Counted from the stretch's first letter, positions 48,588-57,834 are shown. The stretch is DNA of 64,000 nucleotides from JAWKRB01 sp041389885 (GCA_041389885.1 JAWKRB010000010.1:1-64000), one strand, 5' to 3'. A program made the numbers and translations. Notes: generated from the sequence alone by a model not told the origin.

Positions 48588-49936
48588 GCGACGCGAAGCT
48601 CTCCCCGCGCCGCCTCGCGCTCGTGGGCTTGCTCCGCTGGGTGCTGATCATCGCGGTGACCGCGGTGGCGACGAGCACGATGCTCCATTTCTGGGGCCGC
48701 GCGCCGGGCGCCTCGAACCGCCCGCAGGGCGGTCGTTACTGGTGCCCCATGCACCACCAGGCGCGCTCCGACCAGCCGGGGACCTGCCCGATCTGTCACA
48801 TGGCCCTCGTGCCCGTCGACGACGCCCCCGAGGTGCAGGGCGGCCACGACGCGCACGCCCACGACGACGGCGGCGCCCCCGCGACCCTGCCGGGCGTGGT
48901 GCCGGTGACCCTCACCCTCGACCGCGTGCAGCGCGGCGGCGTGAGCTCCGTCGCGGCCACGGCGGGATCGGGCGACGAGGGGCTCACGGCGCCCGCGGTG
49001 GTCGAGGCCCCCGAGCGCGCGGTGGCGCAGGTTCACCTCCGCGCGCCGGGCTTCATCGAGGCCGCGGCGGTGCGCGAGACCGGCGTGCGCGTGTCGGCGG
49101 GGCAGGTGCTCGCGCGGGTCTACCAGCCCTCGGTGCTCGTGGTGCAGCAGGAGCTGCTCGCCGCGCTGCGCTTCGAGCCCGGCGGAGGCCCGGCGTCTCC
49201 CCACGGCCTCGAGGGCATCAGCGCGCCGGCGCAGCTCGTGGCCACGGCGCGGAGCAACCTGCTGCTCCTGGGCATGTCGCCGGGCGACATCGACGAGGTT
49301 CTGCGCACCCGCGCCGCCCTGCGCGCCGTGCCCGTGCGCGCGCCCATCGCGGGGTACATCACCCGCCACGCGGCGGTGCCCGGCGCGTACATCACCCCCG
49401 AGGCGACGCTCTACGAGATCACCGACCTGTCGCGGGTGTGGGTGATCGCGAGCGTGCCCACCGAGCACGTCGCGTCGATTCGCCGCGGGGCCGTGGCGCG
49501 CTTCGCCGCCGACGACGGCGAGGGCGAGGAGCTGCCCGCGCGGGTGACCCTGATCGATCCAAACGTCTCTCTCGCAACGAGATCGGCGCGGGTGCGGCTC
49601 GAGCTCCCGAACCCGCGCATGGCGCTGCGCCCTGGACAGTGGGGGCGCGCGCGCTTCAGCGCGAGCGGCGACGCGGGGGTCTCACCCGGCGTGGAGGTGC
49701 CCCGCGACGCGGTGATCGACACGGGCGACGCGCAGTACGTCTTCGTCGACCAGGGGGGCGGGCGCTTCGACCCGCGCAGGGTCACCGTGGGGCCGGCGCG
49801 GGGGGAGCGCCTCGCGATCCTCGACGGGCTGCGCGTGGGCGAGCGCGTGGTCGCGCGGGGGGCCTTTATGATCGACAGCGAGAGCCGGCTGCGGGCCTCG
49901 CTCACCGAGGCCCCCGTCGACGGAGGCGCGCCGTGA
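48584..49936 (+). CDS. cusB: CusB-type periplasmic adaptor with metal-binding N-terminus
   Basis: 450-residue membrane-fusion protein linking the RND pump to the outer-membrane channel. It starts at GTG 48584, overlapping the previous stop. An N-terminal helix (LVGLLRWVLIIAVTAVATSTML) is followed by a heavy-metal-binding domain (YWCPMHHQARSDQPGTCPIC, then HMALVPVD) and a His/Asp-rich stretch. The barrel-sandwich and hairpin regions follow (VRAPIAGYITRHAAVPGAYI). The metal domain points to Cu/Ag or a similar cation. Confidence 0.93.
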   Translation: MSDAKLSPRRLALVGLLRWVLIIAVTAVATSTMLHFWGRAPGASNRPQGGRYWCPMHHQARSDQPGTCPICHMALVPVDDAPEVQGGHDAHAHDDGGAPATLPGVVPVTLTLDRVQRGGVSSVAATAGSGDEGLTAPAVVEAPERAVAQVHLRAPGFIEAAAVRETGVRVSAGQVLARVYQPSVLVVQQELLAALRFEPGGGPASPHGLEGISAPAQLVATARSNLLLLGMSPGDIDEVLRTRAALRAVPVRAPIAGYITRHAAVPGAYITPEATLYEITDLSRVWVIASVPTEHVASIRRGAVARFAADDGEGEELPARVTLIDPNVSLATRSARVRLELPNPRMALRPGQWGRARFSASGDAGVSPGVEVPRDAVIDTGDAQYVFVDQGGGRFDPRRVTVGPARGERLAILDGLRVGERVVARGAFMIDSESRLRASLTEAPVDGGAP

Positions 49937-52900
49937 TCGCGAGGATCATCGAGGCCTCCGCGCGCAACCGGGTGCTCGTGCTGCTCTTCGCCGTGGCCCT
50001 CGCCGTCGCGGGGTGGAACGCGGTCACGCACATTCCCCTCGACGCGATCCCCGACCTCTCGGACACGCAGGTGGTGGTCTTCGCCGAGTGGCCCGGCCGC
50101 ACCCCGACGCTGATGGAGGATCAGGTCACCTGGCCCCTGGTGACCGGCCTCCTGGGCACCGCGGGGGTGGTCGACGTGCGCGCGCAGACGATGCTCGGGA
50201 TGAGCTTCGTGTACGTGATCTTCGAAGAGGGCACCGACCTCTACTGGGCGCGATCGCGGGTGCAAGAGGCCATGGGATCGCTGCAATCCCGCTTACCCGC
50301 CGAGGTCACGCCCAGGCTCGGACCCGACGCCACGGGCATCGGCTGGGTGTACCAGTACGCGCTGGTCGACCGCAGCGGGCAGCGCGACCTCGGCGCCCTG
50401 CGCGCGCTGCACGACTACACCCTGCGCTACGCCCTCGCGGCGGTGCCTGGGGTGAGCGAGGTCGCCACGGTGGGCGGCTACGAGATGCAGTGGCAGGTGA
50501 CGGTCGATCCCACGCGGCTGCGGGGCTACGGGCTCACCCTCACCGACGTCGCCGACGCGGTGCGGGCGTCGAACGGCGAGGTGGGCGGGCGCGTCATCGA
50601 GCTCTCCCAGCGCGAGCACGCCGTGCGAGGGACCGGCTGGATTCGCGGCGCCGCCGACCTCGAGCGCGCGGCCCTGCGCGCGACCCGCGGGGGCACCCCC
50701 GTGCTGATTCGCGACGTGGCGACGGTGCGCATGGGCTCGGCGCTGCGCCGGGGCGCCGCGGACCTCAACGGCGAGGGCGAGGTGGTCTCGGGCGTCGTGG
50801 TGATGCGGCTGGGAGAGAACGCCCGCGCGGTGATTCAGCGGGTGGAGCAGCGTATTGCAGAGCTGCGCCGCACGCTCCCCGCGGGGGTCGAGGTGGTGCC
50901 CGTCTACGACCGCAAGGACCTCGTCGAGCGCGCCATCGACACCCTGCGCCACGCGCTCACCGAGGAGATGATCGTGGTGTCGGTGGTGATCCTGGGCTTT
51001 CTGCTGCACCTCCGCAGCGCGCTGATGCCCGTGATCTCGCTGCCCCTCGCGGTGCTCGTGGCCTTCATCCCGATGTACCTCCTGCGCATCCCGGCGACGA
51101 TCATGTCGCTGGGGGGCATCGCGATCGCCGTCGGCGCCACGGTCGACGCCGAGATCGTGATGATCGAGGCCGCGCACAAGAAGCTCGAGGGCGCCCCCGC
51201 GGACCTCCCCGCAGAAGAGCGCGCGAGGCTCCTCGCCGAGGCCGCCAAGGAGGTCACCCCCGCCATCGTCTCGTCGCTGCTGATCATGGCGACGAGCTTC
51301 ATCCCGGTGTTCGGCCTCGACGGTCAGGCGGGGCGTCTCTTTCGCCCCCTCGCGTGGACCAAGACCTTCGTGATGCTCTCCGCCGCGCTGCTCTCGGTGA
51401 CGGTGGCCCCCGCGCTCCGGGACCTCTTGATCCGCGGCAAGATCCTCTCCGAGGCGAGGCACCCGGTGTCTCGGGTGATTCGCGCGTTCTACGAGCCCTT
51501 CGTGCACGTCGCGCTGCGCAACCCGAAGACCACGGTGCTCATCGGGCTCATGGCGGTGTGCTCGGCGCTGCCGCTGATCCCGCGGCTGGGGCGCGAGTTC
51601 ATGCCGCCCCTCGACGAGGGCGACCTGCTCTACATGCCGTCGACCCTCCCCGGCGTGTCGATCGAGGAGGCGCGGCGCCAGCTCCAGCGGCAGGACGCGG
51701 TGCTCCGCACCTTTCCCGAGGTGATCTCGGTGCTGGGCAAGGCGGGCCGCGCCGAGACGCCCACCGACCCGGCGCCGCTCTCGATGATCGAGACGGTGAT
51801 TCGCCTGCGGCCCAGGGCGCAGTGGCGCACGACGTACGTGCGGCGGTGGTACGTCGGCCGCACGCCGACCTGGATGCGCGGTGCCCTCGCGAGGCTCTGG
51901 CCCGAGTTCGTGCCCATGAGCCGCGACCAGCTCCTCGCGGAGATGCACCGGGCGATGAGCTTTCCGGGCTGGGTCAACGCGTGGACGCAGCCCATTCGCA
52001 ACCGGGTCGACATGCAGTCGACGGGCATTCGCACGGTGGTCGGGCTCAAGGTGCACGGCGACGACCTCGCCGCCCTCGAGGGCGTGGGCGCCGAGCTCGA
52101 GCGCTCGCTGCGCGGCATTCGCGGGACGCGCAGCGTGCTGCTGGAGCGCTCCCTCGGCGGGATGCAGGTCGACATCGACCCCGACCGCGACGCCCTCGCC
52201 CGCTTCGGACTCCCGGTCGACGCGGTGCACCGCGTGGTCGAGGCGGCCCTCGGCGGCGCGGTGGTCACCACCACCCTCGACGGACGCGTGCGCATCGGCG
52301 TGCAGGTGCGGCTGAGCGAAGACGCCCGCACGCGCCTCGACGTGCTGCGCGAGCTGCCGGTGGCGCTGCCGGGCGAAGCCCCTGCGGCAGATGGACTTCG
52401 GCGCACCGTGCCCCTGGGGACGGTCGCGCGCATCCACCTCACCCGCGCGCCCACGATGGTCCGCGACGACGGCGGGACGCTGGTGTCGTACGTCTACGTC
52501 GACCTCGACCCCGAGCGCGACGTGGGCGGCTGGGTCACCGAGGCCCAGGCCCTCGTGCGGCGCCTGACCGCGCAGGGCGCGATTCGCCTGCCCCCAGGGG
52601 TGTGGGTCGAGTGGACCGGGCAGTGGCGCCAGCTCACGGCGATGGAGGCGAGGATGAAGCTCCTCGTGCCCCTCGCGCTGCTGGTGGTGATCCTGCTGCT
52701 CTACTGGCAGTTCAAGAACCTCACCGAGGTGCTGATCGTGCTGCTCTCGGTGCCCTTCGCGCTGGTGGGCAGCGTGTGGGCGCTCTACCTCTTGGACTAC
52801 CACGTCTCCACGGCGGTCTGGGTGGGGGTGATCGCGCTGGTGGGGCTGGCGACGCAGACCGGCGTGGTGATGATCGTGTACATCGACCACGCCTACGAGC

Positions 52901-53421
52901 GGCGGCTGGCGGCGGGGCAGATCCAGTCCCTCGACGACATCGTCGAGGCCCACGCCGAGGGCACCGTGCAGCGCGTGCGCCCCAAGCTCATGACCGTGGG
53001 GACCATGCTCTTCGGCCTCGTCCCGCTGCTGTGGTCTGAGGGCTCGGGCGCGGACGTGATGAAGCGCATCGCCGCCCCGATGGTGGGGGGCTTGATCACC
53101 AGCGCCTTTCTCACGCTGGAGATCATCCCGGTGATCTACACGTACTGGCGCAACGAGCAGCGGGTGTGGCGGCTGCTGGCGCTCACCCGCGACGCGCGGC
53201 TCGCGTGGCTCTCGCGGCTCTCCTCCGCGGCGGGCGCGGGCGCGCTGGGCGCCCTGGGCACGCTGGCCTGGCCGCTCTACGCGGCGGCGCCGGGGTGGCT
53301 CCCCGCGGCGAGGAGCGTGACGCTCGGGCTGGCGGTGGCGGCGTCGGTGGGCTACGTGGCGGTGCGAAAGAGTGTGGTCGAGGCCGCGGCCGACGCGGGC
53401 CGCGAGGGAGAGACGCAATGA
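49933..53421 (+). CDS. cusA: CusA/CzcA-family heavy-metal RND efflux pump
   Basis: 1162-residue inner-membrane proton-driven transporter. It begins at GTG 49933 overlapping cusB. N-terminal helix and IPLDAIPDLSDTQVVVFAEWPGR; GGIAIAVGATVDAEIVMIEAAHKK with the proton-relay acidic residues; RNRVDMQSTGIRTVVGLKV, close to the CusA porter sequence with conserved Met. Compared with the usual about 1040-1050 residues, it has about 80 extra at the C-terminus, including two more hydrophobic stretches. Copper or silver is the likely substrate from the CusB domain and the cupredoxin gene that follows. Confidence 0.94.
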   Translation: MIARIIEASARNRVLVLLFAVALAVAGWNAVTHIPLDAIPDLSDTQVVVFAEWPGRTPTLMEDQVTWPLVTGLLGTAGVVDVRAQTMLGMSFVYVIFEEGTDLYWARSRVQEAMGSLQSRLPAEVTPRLGPDATGIGWVYQYALVDRSGQRDLGALRALHDYTLRYALAAVPGVSEVATVGGYEMQWQVTVDPTRLRGYGLTLTDVADAVRASNGEVGGRVIELSQREHAVRGTGWIRGAADLERAALRATRGGTPVLIRDVATVRMGSALRRGAADLNGEGEVVSGVVVMRLGENARAVIQRVEQRIAELRRTLPAGVEVVPVYDRKDLVERAIDTLRHALTEEMIVVSVVILGFLLHLRSALMPVISLPLAVLVAFIPMYLLRIPATIMSLGGIAIAVGATVDAEIVMIEAAHKKLEGAPADLPAEERARLLAEAAKEVTPAIVSSLLIMATSFIPVFGLDGQAGRLFRPLAWTKTFVMLSAALLSVTVAPALRDLLIRGKILSEARHPVSRVIRAFYEPFVHVALRNPKTTVLIGLMAVCSALPLIPRLGREFMPPLDEGDLLYMPSTLPGVSIEEARRQLQRQDAVLRTFPEVISVLGKAGRAETPTDPAPLSMIETVIRLRPRAQWRTTYVRRWYVGRTPTWMRGALARLWPEFVPMSRDQLLAEMHRAMSFPGWVNAWTQPIRNRVDMQSTGIRTVVGLKVHGDDLAALEGVGAELERSLRGIRGTRSVLLERSLGGMQVDIDPDRDALARFGLPVDAVHRVVEAALGGAVVTTTLDGRVRIGVQVRLSEDARTRLDVLRELPVALPGEAPAADGLRRTVPLGTVARIHLTRAPTMVRDDGGTLVSYVYVDLDPERDVGGWVTEAQALVRRLTAQGAIRLPPGVWVEWTGQWRQLTAMEARMKLLVPLALLVVILLLYWQFKNLTEVLIVLLSVPFALVGSVWALYLLDYHVSTAVWVGVIALVGLATQTGVVMIVYIDHAYERRLAAGQIQSLDDIVEAHAEGTVQRVRPKLMTVGTMLFGLVPLLWSEGSGADVMKRIAAPMVGGLITSAFLTLEIIPVIYTYWRNEQRVWRLLALTRDARLAWLSRLSSAAGAGALGALGTLAWPLYAAAPGWLPAARSVTLGLAVAASVGYVAVRKSVVEAAADAGREGETQ

Positions 53422-53807
53422 ATCGATGGACGATGTTCGGAACGCTGGCGATCACCGCGGCCCTCACCGCGACGGGCTGCGAGCGAAACGCCCCCGCCCC
53501 CGCGCCGGCCCCCGCGGCGCCCACGACGGCGACGGTGGCGGCGCAGGGCCGGGTCGCGGTGACGGTGGATGGCGAGGGCTACCACCCGGCCACGATCCAC
53601 GCCCCCGCGGGCGCGTCGGTGACCCTGGTGTTCACCCGGACCACCGACGAGACCTGCGGGCAGCAGCTGGTGTTCCCCGACCAGAACATCCGGCGCGACC
53701 TGCCGCTGAACACCGCGGTGGAGGTGCCCCTGACGGTCCCCGCCTCGGGGCGGATGCGCTTCACCTGCGGGATGAACATGTACCAGGGCGCGGTGGTCGT
53801 GCAGTGA
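53418..53807 (+). CDS. Cupredoxin-domain lipoprotein
   Basis: 129-residue lipoprotein starting at ATG 53418 (ATGA overlap with cusA). Signal and lipobox (AITAALTATGC), a Pro/Ala linker, then a cupredoxin_1-type domain: GEGYHPATIHAPAGASVTLVFTR and RMRFTCGMNMYQGAVVV, with potential copper ligands His, Cys and Met. It is likely a periplasmic metal chaperone for the efflux system. Confidence 0.88.
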   Translation: MNRWTMFGTLAITAALTATGCERNAPAPAPAPAAPTTATVAAQGRVAVTVDGEGYHPATIHAPAGASVTLVFTRTTDETCGQQLVFPDQNIRRDLPLNTAVEVPLTVPASGRMRFTCGMNMYQGAVVVQ

Positions 53808-53840
53808 GCGGGGGGTGGCGCGGGGCCCCTCCACCCCCCT

Positions 53841-54014
53841 GCCCCCTCCTCCATGGGCTTCGCCGATGGAGGAGGGGCTGAGACACACGTCATGGCAGAC
53901 GCGTCCAGGCTGTCTCGAGAAGGCCCCCTGCATCTCGAGGGCAGGTCTACGCGACGCATCACCCCGCAGGACGAAGCCCCTCCTCCATCGGCGAAGCCCA
54001 TGGAGGAGGGGCAG
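53841..54014. repeat. Paired-hairpin repeat, copy 2
   Basis: Same arrangement as at 40542: GCCCCCTCCTCCATGGGCTT with its complement ending at 53880, a spacer of about 95 bases, and the inverted arm AGCCCCTCCTCCATCGGCGA (from 53975 to about 54012). Each arm can fold on itself and pair with the other. The spacer sequences of the two copies share only scattered similarity. Confidence 0.7.
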
Positions 54015-54178
54015 GGAGTGGAGGGCCCCGGGTCGACGCGACGCGGACGCCAGAGGGAGCCATCGCGCGCGCCCCGATGCCGCGTCCCTGGAGGGCGCTC
54101 GGTGGCGTCGGTGAGGTGTCGCCCACGACAGAGATCAGACGCAGCGTCCACCGTCGGCACGACCCTGCCCGCGGTGGA

Positions 54179-54660
54179 GCGAGACCCCAGGGCGAGCGCA
54201 TCAGATTCCTCATTGGTTTCAATGGAAAACAGTGCTCACCGCTTTTAGCGCCGCCCCTTCACTTCCGGGCGCTCCCTTCGGTCGCTGGCTCGCTGAAGTG
54301 GGAGCCTGAACTTGGAGCCCCCGCCGCGGGCGGGGCTGACCGGGCGCGCACCGGGTGTGTTCCACACCCGACGGTGTGTGAAGGGTTCGCGGGATGTTCC
54401 GCCGTGAGCTGCCGACGCCTGAAGTTCCATCGCGAAGATCGATCACCCCCACCGTCGAGCGCGGCACGCGCGCGACGATCGCTTCCGATCAGCCCCCGCC
54501 CCGGCGGGGCGCCCAGGAACCAGGCTCCACTTCGGCAGCGAGCCAGCGAGCTCGAGGGAGCGCCCGGCGAGGCTGAAGGGGCAGGCCCTGTCTCCGCCTG
54601 CGACAAATCCGTTGAATCCAATGAGGGATTGATGCGCTCGCCCTGAGCGAGACCCCGCCC
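54179..54660. repeat. Second large imperfect palindrome
   Basis: Outer arms of about 50 bases (54179-54226 and 54608-54660) share AGGGCGAGCGCATCA and CCTCATTGG in inverted orientation with a few mismatches. Inner arms around 54252-54340 and 54494-54583 also match in inverted sense (for example GCTGGCTCGCTG). The centre includes GTGTGTTCCACACCC near 54356. No gene is seen inside. It may be a decayed fold-back element of a different family from that at 40241. Confidence 0.55.
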
Positions 54661-54683
54661 TGGTCTCCGCGTACACCCGCGGA

Positions 54684-55043
54684 TCACTTGAAACAGAAGT
54701 CGTTCTGGTGAAGCAGCGTGGCGCGACCGTCGCGGCGAACATGGTAGATCTCCACGCAGAACTCGCCGACGCTCAGCGCGCGAAACGACACGCGCTCGCT
54801 CCGAGGGCCACCCTCCGTCGTCGCCCTGAGGCGCACGCAGTCCCTCGGGCCCTTGAGCCACATGAACGGCGGCTGCCCCTCGACGATCACCCGCCCGTCG
54901 AGCACCAGCCCGCTCCGCGGCGCCACCCTGCTGCCCGCGTCGTCGACATAGGCGAAGACAGGTTCAGGCTCCGAGAAGGCCGTGAGGTCGATCTCGAACT
55001 CGGCGCCCTCTCGGATGTCGATGAGACGCACGGGGCCGCTCAT
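54684..55043 (-). CDS. Hypothetical protein in immunity-like cluster
   Basis: 119-residue soluble protein, not recognised. It has a beta-rich globular pattern (VRLIDIREGAEFEIDLTAF; VFAYVDDAGSRVAPRSGLVL; EFCVEIYHVRRDGR). It follows the Imm26-like gene by 49 bases on the same strand, so the two are likely co-transcribed. Given the neighbours, it might be an immunity or polymorphic-toxin accessory protein; this is only context. Confidence 0.65.
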   Translation of the reverse strand: MSGPVRLIDIREGAEFEIDLTAFSEPEPVFAYVDDAGSRVAPRSGLVLDGRVIVEGQPPFMWLKGPRDCVRLRATTEGGPRSERVSFRALSVGEFCVEIYHVRRDGRATLLHQNDFCFK

Positions 55044-55092
55044 GGCCCTTGCCCTTCGAGCTTCGCGAGGCTGAACTGTGCTGTCTCGCGCT

Positions 55093-55554
55093 TCATGCCA
55101 GACGCACCCTCGCGTGCACCTCGTCTGGATTCGGCCGGCCCATGAAGGTGTCGAGCAGCCGGCGCTCGATGTGGCGAAGCTCCCACACCTCGGCCCGCTC
55201 GACGCCGACGCACGCTTCGGGGCCGACCTGCCTCTCGGCTCCCGTCGAATCGAAGAGGACGCACCTTCTGAAGTCGGCGAGGTCTTGCATGAAGCGCACG
55301 ACGGGCCTCGCCATCTCGCCGTCGAGCTCTCGGCACCCGAGCTTCACCCATCGATCGAATCGGAGCAGGCGAACGGCCTGCGTGAAGAGCACGGGCCTGG
55401 CGTCGATCGCGTCCAGATCGTCGGTCGGCTCCGCGGTTCGGTGGTTGTAGAAGCCCATGTACGGATTGGAGAGCACGCGCCCGTAGCCGAAGGACCCGTC
55501 CTCCAGGGGAATTCTGACGTAGGTCCCCACGGGGAGTGCGCGAGCTTTCTTCAT
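55093..55554 (-). CDS. Imm26-like immunity protein
   Basis: 153-residue protein resembling the immunity protein 26 family of polymorphic toxin systems: VGTYVRIPLEDGSFGYGRVL at the N-terminus, FYNHRT, and a later RWVKLGCREL segment. ATG 55554 has GGAGGA eight bases upstream. Such proteins neutralise a cognate secreted toxin. No toxin gene lies beside it, so it would be an orphan immunity gene. An insertion sequence lies upstream, separated by about 138 bases, and could separate it from its former promoter. Confidence 0.65.
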   Translation of the reverse strand: MKKARALPVGTYVRIPLEDGSFGYGRVLSNPYMGFYNHRTAEPTDDLDAIDARPVLFTQAVRLLRFDRWVKLGCRELDGEMARPVVRFMQDLADFRRCVLFDSTGAERQVGPEACVGVERAEVWELRHIERRLLDTFMGRPNPDEVHARVRLA

Positions 55555-55681
55555 GACATGTTCCTCCGGGCATCCGTTCGGATCGCCCCACGTGGATCGA
55601 GACCACTGCCGGCCCATCGGGTCGCCATGGCGTGTCGGCCCCACAGAACCGCGCTCGGCGACAGCGCCAGACACCGGGGCA

Positions 55682-55692
55682 TGGTCACCGGG
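55682..55692. repeat. 11-bp target-site duplication, left
   Basis: TGGTCACCGGG directly precedes the left inverted repeat of the insertion sequence and recurs exactly after the right one at 57074-57084. Confidence 0.85.
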
Positions 55693-55700
55693 CATCGGCG

Positions 55701-56485
55701 TTAAGCGACACATTTGCGGAGAAATTCGAGGCACGCGGCGAGGGCGGCCGGGCGCGAGGGCGGGTGGTTCGATCGGAGTCGCTCGGCGATGCTTGGAGCG
55801 AGCCCCAGGAACGCGTCGAGCGTGATGGGCAGTAGGGCGGTAGAGAGCAATTGGTGCACGATCTTGAGCAGCGCCCATTGCTTGGGCGTACACGGCTCGA
55901 CCTCCTCAGGCAGCGAGCACGGGACCTCGCCCGTTGGACTCGGCTTCGGGGGAAAAGCCTCGCACACCATCCGGCGTGCGAGGGCGCCGAGCAGGAGCTT
56001 GGCGCTGACCCAGCCCTCGATTGTGTCGGGCCGGAAGTTGGGCAGCCGATCGAGGCCGCCCAGCGATTTGTCACGTTTGATGTGAAGCTCCACCTGCCAC
56101 CTCAGGCGGTACAGAGCAAGGATTGCTTCGTCCGACAGCATCTCGGCGGGCACCGTCGTGAAGACCACCACGTACTCGGACCACAGCAGGTCCCTCTCGC
56201 TCGCGTCCTTGCCCTTCTCCTTGAGCAACCGCCGCCGGGCCTTCTTTGCCTGCGGCCTGGGCAAGCGAATCGCGATCATGCGTCCGAAGACTGCGCAGCC
56301 CTTGCATTCGACGATCACCGCTCGGCTGCGAGCCTGGTCTCGCGTTCGGCGCGCGAGCACCCACGCCTCCACGTCGATCGGTTGGCGGCGGCGGGCGTCG
56401 AGCACGGGCAACGTCCCGCGGTTGTAGCGGACGATCAGGTCGCCGCCGTGGATGACCGAGTGCTCGATGCTCGGCGGGGTGCTGT
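55701..56485 (-). CDS. Transposase, C-terminal part (IS4 family)
   Basis: Downstream part of the frameshifted transposase. It holds the rest of the RNase H-like catalytic core, with the third acidic residue in the IS4 signature YRLRWQVELHIKRDKSLGGLDRL (Y-x2-R-W-x-VE-x3-K). The TAA stop lies within the left inverted repeat. Read with the N-terminal part it gives a normal IS4-type transposase of about 440 residues. Confidence 0.82.
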
Positions 56486-57046
56486 GGCACGGTCCACCAG
56501 ATCCAGGTCGCCCGGCTGGATGGCGAAGTTTCGAAGGGTCTCGCCGCCCTTGTCGTCGGTGAAGTGCGCCTGCTCGGGACGCAGGGTTTGTGCGTGGATG
56601 CGGTAGTGGACACGGAAGGTTGTGCCCATCGCGCCCGGTCGCGTTCCCGTGGTCGCGTCGGTGCAGAAGATCCGAAAGCCCGCCCACCGCGCCGCGTCGA
56701 ACATCTCCGGCGCACCGATCATCTGCGCCGCCAGCTCCGAGAGCCAGGGACCGACCGCGCGCATGCGGTAATGGAGCGCGACGGCCGACACGTCCACCAG
56801 CTTCGACGCAGCCGCCAGCGCCACGGTCTGGTCGAGGGAACTCACGGTCTGCACGTGATGCAGCACCAGTCGCAGAAGCACCCCGGGATCCCGGAGCTTG
56901 GCCTTCTCCTCGCCGGTGGCCGAGCGGATCGAGCGGCAGAGCCGCAGCTCTTCCGCCCGCTGCGTCCAGTTCTTCGGCAGGAACGACTGGATCGTCGCCC
57001 AGCCGGCGGGGGTCATCGGGTTCTCGTCCATGCCCCCGGATACCAC
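56435..57046 (-). CDS. Transposase, N-terminal part (IS4 family)
   Basis: Upstream part of the transposase; GTG 57046 has AGGAG five bases upstream, with ATG 57031 as alternative. It contains the first catalytic Asp (FCTDATTG) and the second in GDLDLVDRA. After DRA the reading is shifted: adding one base at about 56485 gives DRA-YSTPPSIEHSVIHGGD in continuous frame with the C-terminal part. The last residues to 56435 are out-of-frame. Confidence 0.82.
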   Translation of the reverse strand: MVSGGMDENPMTPAGWATIQSFLPKNWTQRAEELRLCRSIRSATGEEKAKLRDPGVLLRLVLHHVQTVSSLDQTVALAAASKLVDVSAVALHYRMRAVGPWLSELAAQMIGAPEMFDAARWAGFRIFCTDATTGTRPGAMGTTFRVHYRIHAQTLRPEQAHFTDDKGGETLRNFAIQPGDLDLVDRATAPRRASSTRSSTAAT

Positions 57047-57073
57047 AGGAGCTCCTATTGCTTAACGCCTATG

Positions 57074-57084
57074 TGGTCACCGGG
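57074..57084. repeat. 11-bp target-site duplication, right
   Basis: Exact copy of the TGGTCACCGGG found at 55682-55692, flanking the insertion sequence. It lies just downstream of the stop codon of the gene ending at 57091. Confidence 0.85.
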
Positions 57085-57090
57085 AGACGC

Positions 57091-57834
57091 TCAGAGGCCA
57101 AGCGCCGAGGGGTCCTCGAGGCCGTCCAGCACGTCGCCGACGGCCGAGTCCGTGCGGGCGCCGAGGATGAAGGCGACCTCGCCGGGCCACTCCCCGGGCG
57201 CCGACGCCGCGATGAGCTCCTTGCCCGCGTAGAACACCAGCGAGTCGGACGGCGCGCCCGTCGGCTCAAGAGGGAGCCGTGCGAGGTCGGAGCGCGCCAT
57301 CACCTCGTCGAACGCCGCGCGATCGAGGCTCGCCCAGACGCCGCCGACGGGCGCGCTATAGAGCGCCTCCATCAAGGTCCATCGAACGAGCTGGCCCGAC
57401 AGCGGCTCGCGCTCCCGCACGAAGGATTGCGTAGGGCCAGGCGGATAGTCGCACCTCGACCACACGGCGGGATCGGCGCCGTCGCTCTCGCAGAACAGCG
57501 TCACGACACCCTGGTTCTCACTCCAGAACACCCAGAGCGGCGATGGGGGATCCTGGCGACGCGGAGGGTCTCCGTACAGAATGAAGGGATCTGGGACGTG
57601 AAGCTCTGGCGCACAGAACATGTTCTGCTCGCCCACCAGGCGGGGGTTGGCCGACAAGAGACCCGCCCACCAACCGAGGACTTCGGGGCAACCTGGGATC
57701 TTCTCGGGCGCCGCGAGCCGTCCGCCGTACCAGTCCACCACGAACGCCTCAAGGGCGGCCTTTCGGCCTTCGATCGTAGACAGTTGCGACACCTGAATCA
57801 CGAAGATGCCTCCTGCGGGGTGCGGCTGTCTCAC
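57091..57834 (-). CDS. Hypothetical protein, possibly SUKH-like immunity protein
   Basis: 247-residue soluble protein starting at GTG 57834, overlapping the stop of the upstream gene (GTGA). The sequence (VSQLSTIEGRKAALEAFVVDWYG; LWVFWSENQGVVTLFCESDG; WTLMEALYSAPVGG) recalls SMI1/KNR4-type immunity proteins in layout, with a mid-protein acidic/aromatic segment, but I am not sure of the family. Its partner upstream looks like a DUF3885-type protein. The insertion sequence sits immediately downstream. Confidence 0.6.
   Translation of the reverse strand: MRQPHPAGGIFVIQVSQLSTIEGRKAALEAFVVDWYGGRLAAPEKIPGCPEVLGWWAGLLSANPRLVGEQNMFCAPELHVPDPFILYGDPPRRQDPPSPLWVFWSENQGVVTLFCESDGADPAVWSRCDYPPGPTQSFVREREPLSGQLVRWTLMEALYSAPVGGVWASLDRAAFDEVMARSDLARLPLEPTGAPSDSLVFYAGKELIAASAPGEWPGEVAFILGARTDSAVGDVLDGLEDPSALGL

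Larger units (their letters stand above)
53808..54683. other. Gene-free stretch filled with palindromic repeats
   Basis: 876 bases between the cupredoxin gene and the gene ending at 54684. It holds the second paired-hairpin repeat (53841-54014) and a larger palindrome (54179-54660), annotated separately. Short open readings here are in repeat DNA and are not supported as genes. Confidence 0.6.
55693..57073 (-). mobile_element. IS4-family insertion sequence, transposase frameshifted
   Basis: 1381-bp element bounded by 14-bp inverted repeats with one mismatch (CATCGGCGTTAAGC at 55693-55706; GCTTAACGCCTATG at 57060-57073) and by an 11-bp target duplication (TGGTCACCGGG), within the 9-12 bp usual for IS4-like elements. 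The transposase gene spans almost the whole element on the minus strand, but a missing base near 56485 splits it, so the copy is probably not autonomous unless the shift is an error or programmed. The intact duplication indicates a fairly recent insertion. Confidence 0.9.

Noticed and set aside
50293..53418. Minus-strand reading antisense to cusA
   Set aside because: His/Arg/Glu/Asp low complexity and directly opposite a full-length RND pump gene.
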